NCBI GenBank assembly: GCA_964411785.1
Contig: CAYPMJ010000057.1
Coordinates: 1-12,276, forward strand
Direction: 5' to 3'
Source: RUG626 sp964411785
GTDB taxonomy: Bacteria; Bacillota; Clostridia; Oscillospirales; Oscillospiraceae
DNA length: 12,276 bases
The translations under genes were made by a program, and so were the position numbers. Below, one piece after another: positions 1-6,813 of this stretch. Each line of letters starts with the position of its first letter. The first letter of the stretch is position 1. The notes beneath the pieces are model-generated. The model saw only the letters and a list, made by a program, of their open reading frames with translations. It was not told the origin of the DNA and did no database searches.

Positions 1-2
1 AG

Positions 3-416
3 CTTGAAGGTCATGACGCTGAGGGACTTCCTTACGGTCTTGGCCGAGTCGGCGTTGTGACTGAGACAACTCTCCAAAGTTTTTTAAATCAGGTCCAGAC
101 TGCACTTCATGCTGCCGGACTAAGGTATGTAGACGGTGGCAGAAGTGTGCGGAAGGTTGCGGTTCTTGGCGGCTCCGGGGGGTCTGAGCTGCATAGAGCT
201 GCTCTGCTGGGCTGTGACACCTTTGTTACAGCTGATGTTAAGCACAATATGTTCCTGGACGCGGTCGCCCTTGGGGTCAGTCTTATTGACGCAGGTCACT
301 TTTCAACAGAGAACGTGGTAATAGAGCCTCTCAGATCATATCTGGCATCACTGTTCCCGGAACTTGGCGTTTCCGTCTCTCAGCGCTGCCGACAGATGGA
401 GCAATTCTTCACCTGA
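3..416 (+). CDS. Nif3-like dinuclear metal centre protein, C-terminal part (5' truncated by window)
   Basis: The frame is open from the first codon in the window, so the gene starts upstream; the GTG at 57 is internal. About 137 residues are visible. Seen: a GLGRVG motif near the start, a glycine-rich VAVLGGSGGSEL strand-loop, then TADVKHNMFLDAV and a DAGHFSTENVVIEPL block. These are hallmarks of the C-terminal half of Nif3/DUF34 proteins (YqfO-like, sometimes annotated as GTP cyclohydrolase 1 type 2). In that family the His and Glu of the GH..(S/T)E block are ligands of the dinuclear metal site, and both are present. The cellular role of the family remains poorly defined, so no reaction is assigned. 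The gene ends 50 bp before the promoter at 466, so the downstream genes form a separate transcription unit. Confidence 0.88.
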   Translation, partial: LEGHDAEGLPYGLGRVGVVTETTLQSFLNQVQTALHAAGLRYVDGGRSVRKVAVLGGSGGSELHRAALLGCDTFVTADVKHNMFLDAVALGVSLIDAGHFSTENVVIEPLRSYLASLFPELGVSVSQRCRQMEQFFT

Positions 417-465
417 ACGAGAAGGAGATCAGGTTTTGATTTTCACAATCAGTTCAAAATAACTC

Positions 466-494
466 TTGCAAATGAGGCCCGTCTCGGGTATAAT
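466..494 (+). promoter_or_regulatory. Sigma-A type promoter of the panT-coaX operon
   Basis: TTGCAA at 466-471 and a perfect TATAAT at 489-494 are separated by exactly 17 bp. The predicted start point near 501 gives a leader of about 75 nt before the ATG at 576. The same hexamer pair and spacing recur at the gltX promoter, which supports both calls. Confidence 0.8.
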
Positions 495-503
495 TGCCCT
501 CGT

Positions 504-559
504 CGGTCGCTCCTTTGTCGACCGCGAAAATTTGCGCCGCATCCGCATGACGGAGCGAC
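504..559 (+). promoter_or_regulatory. Structured mRNA leader with competing stems ahead of panT-like gene
   Basis: Two pairings share the same bases and exclude each other. CGGTCG (504-509) can pair with CGACCG (519-524), a 6-bp stem at the very 5' end of the mRNA. Alternatively GTCGCTCC (506-513) can pair perfectly with GGAGCGAC (552-559), an 8-bp stem ending 3 nt before the AGGAGG ribosome binding site (563-568). Inside the long stem are small hairpins at 523-536 and 542-554. This suggests a switchable leader controlling translation, but it matches no riboswitch class that I can recognise. Confidence 0.45.
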
Positions 560-575
560 AGCAGGAGGTTTATTT

Positions 576-1178
576 ATGGACAAAGTCAGTTTCAGCAACG
601 CGCGCGTGAAGAATCTTGCAATGATGGCTCTATTCACCGCGCTGGTGGTTGTGCTCCAGTTCGTTGGAGCATTTATCCACCTCGGATTCTTTTCGGTGTC
701 ACTGGTACTCGTACCGATTGTTATCGGCGCAGCTATGTGCGGCCCCTGGGCAGGGGCATGGCTTGGAGGCGTTTTCGGCCTGGTTGTACTTATCTCAGGT
801 GATGCCGGTTTGTTTCTCCCTGTGAACCCTGCGGGGACTGTCATAACCGTTATGCTCAAGGGTATTCTCTCCGGACTCTCAGCAGGGGCTGTTTACGCCC
901 TTCTGGAAAAGAAAAGTACTTTCGTCGCCGTGGTGGCTGCGGCCATTGTCTGCCCCGTGGTAAACACCGGTGTTTTCATCCTGGGCTGTCTGGTATTCTT
1001 CCTCGACTTCTGCGTTGAATATGCCGAGAGCTTCGGTGTAACTGGTAATGCTGTCGTGGTCGTTCTCGTTTTCTTTGTCGGCCTTAACTTCTTCTTTGAA
1101 CTGGGCGTCAATGTTGTTCTCGCTGGTGTTATCGAACGGCTTATCAAGCTCGGCAAACGAACTCTGAAAAAATCATGA
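576..1178 (+). CDS. ECF transporter S component, probably pantothenate-specific (PanT-like)
   Basis: This is a 200-residue, very hydrophobic membrane protein with about six predicted helices (roughly residues 14-34, 38-56, 60-78, 84-109, 115-143 and 155-188) and a basic C-terminus. The size, helix count and the sequence around KGILSGLSAGAVYALLEKK and PVVNTGVFILGCLVFF fit S components of energy-coupling-factor vitamin transporters. These bind the vitamin and use a shared EcfA/A'/T energising module, which is not encoded here. The substrate is inferred from context: coaX follows after only 10 bp, so pantothenate is the likely ligand; riboflavin or another vitamin is possible. The start ATG has AGGAGG (563-568) 7 nt upstream. 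Expression would come from the promoter at 466-494 through the structured leader. Confidence 0.83.
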   Translation: MDKVSFSNARVKNLAMMALFTALVVVLQFVGAFIHLGFFSVSLVLVPIVIGAAMCGPWAGAWLGGVFGLVVLISGDAGLFLPVNPAGTVITVMLKGILSGLSAGAVYALLEKKSTFVAVVAAAIVCPVVNTGVFILGCLVFFLDFCVEYAESFGVTGNAVVVVLVFFVGLNFFFELGVNVVLAGVIERLIKLGKRTLKKS

Positions 1179-1188
1179 GGCAAATATT

Positions 1189-1956
1189 ATGATTCTCGCT
1201 GTTGATATTGGCAACACTCACATCGTCCTCGGCTGTATGGATGGCTTGTCTATTGTTCGGACAGCCCGCATCACTACAAACAAGCTGAAAACCGATTTTG
1301 AGTACGCCACAGACATTCAGAATATGTTCAGGTTTTTCTCCCTGGACGCATCGCTTATCGATGGTGCAATCATCTCCTCCGTTGTTCCACCGCTTACGGA
1401 AAGCATGGTAAACGCCGTGAAGCTATCGTGTGGAGTTACCCCCTTGCTGGTGGGAAAAGGCGTCAAATCGGGTGTGAACATACTCCTGGATGATCCTGGC
1501 ACAGCCGGAGCTGATCTCGTTGCAGCTGCTGCCGGAGCGCTGAAGCTTTATGATCCTCCGCTGTGCATCATCGACATGGGTACTGCAACCACTATCACCG
1601 TTATTGACAAAAACGGCGCGTTCATTGGGGGAAGTATCTGTCCGGGAGTCACGCTGGGACTCTCCGCGCTGAATTCCGGCACGTCACAGCTCCCAAACGT
1701 GGCTTTCGACGCTCCGTCGCGTGTGATAGGCCGCAACACTGTGGAAAGCATCAAAAGCGGCAGTATAATCGGCACTGCAGCAATGCTGGATGGTATGCTT
1801 GACCGCATTGACTCGGAGCTTGGTTACAAGTCCACTGCCATCGCTACCGGTGGCTTAGCTGCGTGCATCATTCCGCTCTGTCGCAGGGAGATCGTTTTAA
1901 ACGCTGACCTTCTCCTTACAGGTCTCGCCGCTATTTACGAGCGCAACAGAAAATAA
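1189..1956 (+). CDS. coaX: Type III pantothenate kinase
   Basis: This 255-residue protein phosphorylates pantothenate, the first committed step to coenzyme A, in the cytoplasm. It belongs to the ASKHA fold. Visible motifs are the N-terminal phosphate loop DIGNT (residues 6-10), SSVVPPLT (63-70), DPGTAGAD (102-109), IDMGTATT (128-135), and GGSICPGVTLGLSALNSGTSQLP (147-169), the conserved block near the active site. The family usually has GADR where this protein has GADL, a mild deviation. Length is normal for the family. The start has GAGG (1177-1180) overlapping the stop codon of the S component, so translational coupling is likely. A strong terminator follows 9 bp after the stop. The uptake-plus-kinase pair makes a coherent CoA supply operon. 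Confidence 0.95.
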   Translation: MILAVDIGNTHIVLGCMDGLSIVRTARITTNKLKTDFEYATDIQNMFRFFSLDASLIDGAIISSVVPPLTESMVNAVKLSCGVTPLLVGKGVKSGVNILLDDPGTAGADLVAAAAGALKLYDPPLCIIDMGTATTITVIDKNGAFIGGSICPGVTLGLSALNSGTSQLPNVAFDAPSRVIGRNTVESIKSGSIIGTAAMLDGMLDRIDSELGYKSTAIATGGLAACIIPLCRREIVLNADLLLTGLAAIYERNRK

Positions 1957-1965
1957 TTCTCCTTT

Positions 1966-2003
1966 GCCGCCTGGCGGGTATTCAGCCAGGCGGCAGTTTT
2001 TTT
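1966..2003 (+). terminator. Intrinsic terminator of the panT-coaX operon
   Basis: GCCGCCTGGC (1966-1975) and GCCAGGCGGC (1985-1994) form a perfect 10-bp GC-rich stem with a 9-nt loop. It is followed after AG by seven T residues (1997-2003). Confidence 0.95.
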
Positions 2004-2151
2004 CATTTCTGCCTGTCAGAGGCGACTGCCGGTGAGTGTTTACTGGCAAGTGTAGTCAGGACCAGTCTTGTGTTTATGTCTTACTTAAAGATACGCGCCG
2101 GCTGTCTTAGTGTTCTTCTTTTCGCGAGGCACAATCTGATGTTCCTCAATG

Positions 2152-2193
2152 AGCTCGTGGAGAATTGCTGTTGCCAGCAATCCTCCACGAGCT
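2152..2193. repeat. Long inverted repeat between convergent genes, possible bidirectional terminator
   Basis: An 11-bp perfect stem (AGCTCGTGGAG 2152-2162 with CTCCACGAGCT 2183-2193), one A-C mismatch, then a 7-bp stem (2164-2170 with 2175-2181) and a TTGC tetraloop. It lies between coaX and the end of the large minus-strand gene. Neither side has a clean T tract; the + side is only moderately T-rich. It probably ends or stabilises the minus-strand transcript. I see no gene elsewhere in 2004-2247. Confidence 0.6.
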
Positions 2194-2247
2194 TTCAGAT
2201 TATTCTATCTTTGAAAACACAGCTTCCAGGCAGTTTTCTTTTCTGCT

Positions 2248-5200
2248 TCACTTCAACATATACTCCACAAAGCTCTCTAATACTGTCGCCACCTGTCCAC
2301 GGGTTGCCTCGCCTGTCGGGTCAAGCACTCCGTCTTCACAGGCGATTATACCCGTGCCGACTGCCCAGTTAACCGATTCTTTTGCCCAAATCGACGCAGC
2401 TTCAGTATCTGTGTATTGCTGCTCTTCAAATGCCTTTGTATCATATCCAAGAAATCTGGCGTACCTGCTCATCATCGTGCAAAGCTGCTCAATTGTCAGG
2501 GGATCGTCCGGAGCAAAGCATCCTCCACCCACACCATTCACTATTTCATTTGACGTCGCCCACGCAACTGCCTCTGCGTACCAGGCTCCCGGTTTTACAT
2601 CCAGGAAGCTCTCCGCTTCATCTGCCCTGATCTCCCCGTCCAGGCGATACAGTACAGTCACCAGCATACCACGCGTCATGGTCTGTGCAGGGGCAAACTC
2701 ACTTCCCGTAACTCCATTGAACAGCCCTCTCGAGCTTACAAATGCAACACTTGACGCATACTCTGCGCACTCCTCCACATCTTCAAACGTCTTAGCTCTA
2801 TCCTCAAATCCAAGCTCCGCACTCTGCTCCAGCCTCAGCGTTACGCAACCCTCACTTGCCACTGATTGTCTTATTACTTCCTCTTCCCCACCATCCTTCA
2901 CCTTCAGCGCCACTGTTCCCGGCGTGACATTTCCCACTTTAACCGTCACAGTCACACTGTCTTTCCCCTCTGGAAGTGTAACCGTCGCTGTCGTTACCCC
3001 TTCCGATGTGGTCGTAGACGTCACCTTCACACCGTCTGCCCTCTCCTCTGTCAGGGTTATTGTCCCATCGGCCGCTGTCCTCTCTACAGTCCTGCTCCCG
3101 TCTGCTTTTACAGTCGTGGCTGTCACTGTACCGTCCCTCTGGGTTATTCTGGTTGTCTTGGACCCATCCGGATTCGTAATTACCTCGGATTTTATCACAT
3201 CTGTGTCGCCAGGTGTGGACGTCTGCGTAGTAGTAGATGAATTCACAGGTATCGTCTGTCCCACTTCGAGAAGGCTGCCGCAGTCCGTGCAGTACAGGTC
3301 GCCGGTATAGCCCTCCTCTGTCCCGGTCGCCGCTTTTACGTTCCGCAGCTCGGTGTTCCTGTGGTTTCCAGGGTCAAGCTCTCCGTACTTCTCGCCACAT
3401 ACCTCACATATTGCCTTTGCGCTGCACGTAGCCTCTCCTCCCTGATGCTCACATGATGGCACGTCTGTGTTCGCAAGATTCTGCATATGCTCCGCCAGTA
3501 TGTTCTGAACTCCCGCATCCTCTTCCTGGCTTCTGACTGCCTCCGCTACATAGCCGACACTTAGTACGTTGTTCTCCTCAAGCTCTTCGTACTTCACTGT
3601 CACTTTCTGCTCTCCGCCCTGAGCACCCTCCGGACTCAGCTCGACACCATTCAATGAAATATACTCTATCTCGTACCCCTGCTCCGCCGTCAGCGTATAT
3701 GTCACACTCTCTCCTTCCCGATTCAATACGTTGACAGGTTTTCCTGTATCAGCTGTCACGGTTCCTCCCTTGCCATTGAAGTCCGTCACAACACCGCGGC
3801 TCGTGTTCTCCTCACTCTCAACCTCCACAAGAACAAACGGCGAGAAGGAATTGACCGTCGCAATAATCCCATACGATGTGACTACACACTCAATCTCCTC
3901 CGGATTCCCATAATCTACTTCCCCTGTCGTCTCGTCGCGTCTGAAGTGGTACAGCTTGAAGGACACGCCCTCCTGTGACGGGTCAAACCCGTCTGGAAAT
4001 CCCAGATTCAGCCGCATATAGCTGCCATTCGGTATAACTGCCAGCCTGCCGCAGATATTCAGATTTATATTATAGCTCTTGCTGACTATCACCTTTCCGC
4101 CTGTCTCTTTCACTGCCTGATTTACAGCGTCCTCGAGCTTCTCAGCCTCCTTCTCCACCGGCTCATTGACCACCAGCATCATCTGCGCACGCTGATCCTG
4201 CTCCACAGCTGTACCATCAGCAAATGTCCACCCGTCCAGCGAAAGATCCCTGTTGTCTATAAGCGAGGGCTGACCATAGACATTCATCTTCAATCGTCCA
4301 TCACTGAAGACCCGGCTGCACCAGAACGAATCCATATAGGTATATACTATGGAGAATTCCTTCGGCGCCACACCGTCGCTTTCCGCCTCGTCACCCAGTA
4401 TGTTTACCATGTTTGTGATTCTGAAATGATACGTTATTCCATTGTGGTTATACTGGCGGCTTGGCGTAAATTTAAAGGTTATTGTACTCTCTCCGTCAAA
4501 GCTTATGCTGCTCTCATCCAGTTCCGCGTATTTCTGTACTACATCCAGGCTGAGCTCACGCTGAGTCGTTGAAGATACCCACCACTCTATTTCAGGCTTT
4601 TCCCCATCTGTTATGCGAAGTGGACTATCATAGACAATTGTGATTGTCTGGGACTTTGAAATATCCTGCGTACGCTGTAAAAGTCCCTCAGGCTCCGTAC
4701 TGCTGACGTATGCCGGTGCGATATATGTCTCGTCATGGTAGGGATTCGCCCTCTCCAGCGCCTCCACCAGGTGGTGTATCTCCGCGTCCTCCGAATAATA
4801 CTTCGTTCCTATCGAATTTGTGTAGTCGTCAGATATATCAAATATACCCACCTCCACTACACCTATACTCTTGTTCGCCTGACTGTTAAAATAAGTCTTA
4901 TGCTCACCCTCAAATACCATACCACGGTAGAGTCTGATGCACTCCTGCGCCGACTGCCAGCTGCTGTATGCATTCGTCCCCTCGTTTGTCGTGACTGTCC
5001 GGAAGGCCATGTAAAGTCCTCTCTCTTCTGCCAGCTCCGTCGCGTTCAGTCCATCGTAGTCAAACGCCATCATCTCCTGATACTGTCCATCGTCTGCGCA
5101 GTAGTTCTCCATAACGCAATGTATCAGTCCGCTCTCCGTCGCGGATTCCCATGTCATCGCAAGCTCAGGGAACGGCATTGTATACCCCGAACTGGATACT

Positions 5201-6144
5201 ATTCCGTCTATAAAGTGGTTTGTAAGGAAAGTCTCGCCAGTCAGCCAGAACATCCGCTCAAATTCAAAGGGATCATCCCCGCTCCCGGTTGACGTCTCCC
5301 CCCTTGTTCCACCGTCATTCATCGTCACGTCGATGCCATACCATTTCCCATCTGTATCCTGGACGTGGTTCCACATGTGCGGCTCCATTGTCTCACCTTC
5401 AACGTAGTACCCTGTGACTATCTCACATGGTACACCCAGCTTGTCCATCGCCGCCTTGAACAGCCTTGAGTACCCCTCGCACACTGCAAGGCCATTTACA
5501 AGCGCTCCATACGCCGTACTCACATACGGCCCATACTTCGGATTATGCTTTTCACCATAGCTGTACTCCGTATGCTCGCAGATCCGTCTGTTTACTTCCT
5601 TCGCTATCTCCCTGCGGGACATTGTTGTGTCCACGTCTGAAACAAGCTCGTTCAGCTCAGCGTTATAATTTTCTATCTGGTCTGCTATATTATCCGGAAC
5701 AACGCCATCTGCCTTATATAGATACGTATCCGTTCGACCGGCCCCTATGGACACCTGATAGCTTCCGCTGCTGTTTCTGACCACGTTTATTCCAAGCTGG
5801 TCAAAATCAACATAGAAAAGCTCCATGTGGTCATAATAAAAGCTGTCCACTGCCGCACCAAATTCACTCAGAAGGCCTGTATCTCCCTCTGCGTAAGCCA
5901 TAGCGGATACGGTCAGTTCGTCCGTCATGTCCATATCCCAGCTTCTGCCATCTATGAAATAGCCACCCTGATTCATGGCGTCAAGCGCTTTGTAAAACGC
6001 GATGGATATTGGCGTTTCCAGGCGCGACCCATAATAATACTCATCCTGAATCCCGTCCAATGCCATAGCTGAAAAGCCAGGCACACAGCTCATCGCCATC
6101 GCCAGTGCAGTCACGAGGAACAGAATCTTCTTCATTTTTTTCAT
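2248..6144 (-). CDS. Large secreted S-layer-anchored protein with transglutaminase-like domain
   Basis: This is a 1298-residue surface protein. A basic start and hydrophobic stretch (residues 1-28, probable cut after SAMA) form a signal peptide. A transglutaminase-like domain spans about 190-280: Cys222 in LAVCEGYS, His256 in PHMWNHV and Asp272 in YGIDVTMND give the Cys-His-Asp triad. In bacterial members of this superfamily that triad serves peptidase or crosslinking chemistry; the substrate is unknown. Residues 300-890 match no domain I recognise. A Cys-rich module (898-965, CEVCGEKYG and CTDCG pairs) precedes an 11-residue-period DG repeat (993-1060). Three SLH motifs (about 1120-1171, 1180-1233, 1244-1296) would bind cell-wall polymer. 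ATG 6144 is chosen because AGGTG (6155-6151) lies 6 nt upstream; the GTG at 6153 falls inside that ribosome site. The region is convergent with coaX. Confidence 0.9.
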   Translation of the reverse strand: MKKMKKILFLVTALAMAMSCVPGFSAMALDGIQDEYYYGSRLETPISIAFYKALDAMNQGGYFIDGRSWDMDMTDELTVSAMAYAEGDTGLLSEFGAAVDSFYYDHMELFYVDFDQLGINVVRNSSGSYQVSIGAGRTDTYLYKADGVVPDNIADQIENYNAELNELVSDVDTTMSRREIAKEVNRRICEHTEYSYGEKHNPKYGPYVSTAYGALVNGLAVCEGYSRLFKAAMDKLGVPCEIVTGYYVEGETMEPHMWNHVQDTDGKWYGIDVTMNDGGTRGETSTGSGDDPFEFERMFWLTGETFLTNHFIDGIVSSSGYTMPFPELAMTWESATESGLIHCVMENYCADDGQYQEMMAFDYDGLNATELAEERGLYMAFRTVTTNEGTNAYSSWQSAQECIRLYRGMVFEGEHKTYFNSQANKSIGVVEVGIFDISDDYTNSIGTKYYSEDAEIHHLVEALERANPYHDETYIAPAYVSSTEPEGLLQRTQDISKSQTITIVYDSPLRITDGEKPEIEWWVSSTTQRELSLDVVQKYAELDESSISFDGESTITFKFTPSRQYNHNGITYHFRITNMVNILGDEAESDGVAPKEFSIVYTYMDSFWCSRVFSDGRLKMNVYGQPSLIDNRDLSLDGWTFADGTAVEQDQRAQMMLVVNEPVEKEAEKLEDAVNQAVKETGGKVIVSKSYNINLNICGRLAVIPNGSYMRLNLGFPDGFDPSQEGVSFKLYHFRRDETTGEVDYGNPEEIECVVTSYGIIATVNSFSPFVLVEVESEENTSRGVVTDFNGKGGTVTADTGKPVNVLNREGESVTYTLTAEQGYEIEYISLNGVELSPEGAQGGEQKVTVKYEELEENNVLSVGYVAEAVRSQEEDAGVQNILAEHMQNLANTDVPSCEHQGGEATCSAKAICEVCGEKYGELDPGNHRNTELRNVKAATGTEEGYTGDLYCTDCGSLLEVGQTIPVNSSTTTQTSTPGDTDVIKSEVITNPDGSKTTRITQRDGTVTATTVKADGSRTVERTAADGTITLTEERADGVKVTSTTTSEGVTTATVTLPEGKDSVTVTVKVGNVTPGTVALKVKDGGEEEVIRQSVASEGCVTLRLEQSAELGFEDRAKTFEDVEECAEYASSVAFVSSRGLFNGVTGSEFAPAQTMTRGMLVTVLYRLDGEIRADEAESFLDVKPGAWYAEAVAWATSNEIVNGVGGGCFAPDDPLTIEQLCTMMSRYARFLGYDTKAFEEQQYTDTEAASIWAKESVNWAVGTGIIACEDGVLDPTGEATRGQVATVLESFVEYMLK

Positions 6145-6156
6145 TTTAAACACCTC

Positions 6157-6240
6157 TCTCCCCCGCGCCAGCGGCCGCGGTGGGTAATCTCCGGAGCCGC
6201 CTTATGTACGCAGAAAGCTGCACCCACAGGTTACCTCCGG
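6157..6240 (-). promoter_or_regulatory. Structured 5' leader of the SLH-transglutaminase gene
   Basis: Between the ribosome site and the repeats lies a GC-rich stretch with nested pairing. GTGGGT (6180-6185) pairs with ACCCAC (6222-6227), and inside it GCAG (6210-6213) pairs with CTGC (6218-6221). CTCCGG occurs twice (6189-6194 and 6235-6240), within an imperfect 13-nt direct repeat (6182-6194 and 6228-6240, 10 of 13 identical). The palindrome CTCCGGAG at 6189-6196 can also pair with 6235-6240. Several exclusive folds are therefore possible. I could not match it to a known riboswitch. Confidence 0.4.
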
Positions 6241-6253
6241 CTTTTCAACAACT

Positions 6254-6328
6254 TATAATTGGCCGTGCGCATAAAGCGCGGCCTTAAATTATGTATAATA
6301 GCCACAACGGTGTTGTGGCTATTATACC
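6254..6328. repeat. 75-bp direct repeat, copy 1
   Basis: The unit begins TATAATTGGCC and ends GGCTATTATACC; the two ends are imperfect inverted repeats of each other. Inside are a GGCC/GCGC hairpin and a perfect 16-bp palindrome: GTATAATAGCCACAAC (6293-6308) pairs with 6312-6327 around a GGT loop. Copy 2 begins 94 bp further on and differs at 5 of 75 positions. Confidence 0.9.
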
Positions 6329-6353
6329 ATGAAGCGAAGCGAAATGGTATAAT
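6321..6353. repeat. Inverted repeat joining the two 75-bp repeat copies
   Basis: ATTATACCAT (6321-6330) and ATGGTATAAT (6344-6353) form a perfect 10-bp stem around a 13-nt loop that itself holds two GAAGC units. The right end of copy 1 and the left end of copy 2 are thus arms of one palindrome, so the whole 6254-6422 block can fold into three consecutive hairpins. Confidence 0.75.
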
Positions 6354-6422
6354 TGGCCATGCGCTTTAAGCGCGGCCTTAAATTGAGTATAATAGCCACA
6401 ACGGTGTTGTGGCTATTATACC
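6348..6422. repeat. 75-bp direct repeat, copy 2
   Basis: About 93% identical to the copy at 6254-6328. The differences are at the R of GGCCR, two in the 4-nt loop between the GCGC arms, and two just before the palindrome. The 16-bp palindrome (6387-6402 with 6406-6421, GGT loop) is unchanged. The flanks of each copy carry TATAAT-like boxes on both strands. Confidence 0.9.
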
Positions 6423-6443
6423 TTATCTTCGACTTATAAGCAA
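6415..6443 (-). promoter_or_regulatory. Candidate promoter of the SLH-transglutaminase gene within repeat copy 2
   Basis: On the minus strand, TTGCTT (6443-6438) and TATAAT (6420-6415) are separated by 17 bp. Only the right edge of copy 2 has this -35; copy 1 has TACCAT at the matching place. The start point would be near 6408, close to the centre of the 16-bp palindrome, leaving a leader of about 260 nt that includes copy 1. Confidence 0.5.
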
Positions 6444-6503
6444 CACTTTTTCTCAAATAGCCGCTGCAGGCAACTTGATTCAGGACAGATACTCCATCAT
6501 CTG

Positions 6504-6755
6504 CTACTTCATTAAGGAACCTTTGAACAAATGCGTCATCGGCTCTTTATAGATCTTTTCCGCCAGGAATGCGCTCTCAGACCTGAAATACTTAAAGGTC
6601 CCTGCGTTTTCGCGCCTTTCCAATGATAAATCTCTCGTAAATTGCTCTAGCTGAATTCTGAGAGATTCCTCAGGTGTTTTTTCCGGTGCAGGACCGTCAA
6701 AGTACAGTATTGTCCCTGTCTTTGTGCGATGTAAGAAAAAAGCAGCTTTATCCAT
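6504..6755 (-). CDS. Small hypothetical protein (83 residues)
   Basis: Not recognised. From the ATG at 6755 the product is 83 residues; a TTG at 6770 would add five. The composition looks protein-like: a hydrophobic and basic start, GTILYFDG, then an amphipathic stretch rich in Glu, Arg and Leu (PEESLRIQLEQFTRDLSLERRENA) and a Phe/Tyr-rich end. There is no signal peptide or membrane segment. Upstream of the ATG I see only a weak GAGAG as ribosome site, and upstream promoter boxes are poor. It lies head-to-head with the P-loop gene at 6814 and ends before the promoter at 6443-6415. It could be a real small gene or an accidental open frame. Confidence 0.4.
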   Translation of the reverse strand: MDKAAFFLHRTKTGTILYFDGPAPEKTPEESLRIQLEQFTRDLSLERRENAGTFKYFRSESAFLAEKIYKEPMTHLFKGSLMK

Positions 6756-6813
6756 GTCAAACACTCTCAAGAAGCATAATAATGGTTGAAGTCAGATATG
6801 AAAGGAATCAGCT

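Noticed and set aside
449..859. 136-codon open frame on the - strand
   Set aside because: Overlaps the operon promoter and the S-component gene in antisense; no sensible start signal or motif.
2165..3310. 381-codon open frame on the + strand
   Set aside because: It lies wholly opposite the 3' end of the SLH-transglutaminase gene. Its Ser/Thr/Val/Pro-rich product is the antisense shadow of the Thr/Glu-rich repeat and SLH codons, and it has no ribosome site of note.
4735..5292. 185-codon open frame on the + strand
   Set aside because: Antisense to the same large gene; composition rich in Arg, His and Cys and no family resemblance.
6145..6153. GTG start at 6153 for the SLH-transglutaminase gene
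   Set aside because: The codon is part of the AGGTG ribosome site that serves the ATG at 6144.
6182..6240. Resemblance to known riboswitches (c-di-GMP, c-di-AMP, THF) in the SLH gene leader
   Set aside because: I compared the conserved cores from memory and none fits; naming a class would be invention.
6254..6422. Possible CRISPR array
   Set aside because: Only two units, each 75 bp and internally palindromic, with a 19-bp gap that is itself symmetrical; no further repeats or cas genes.
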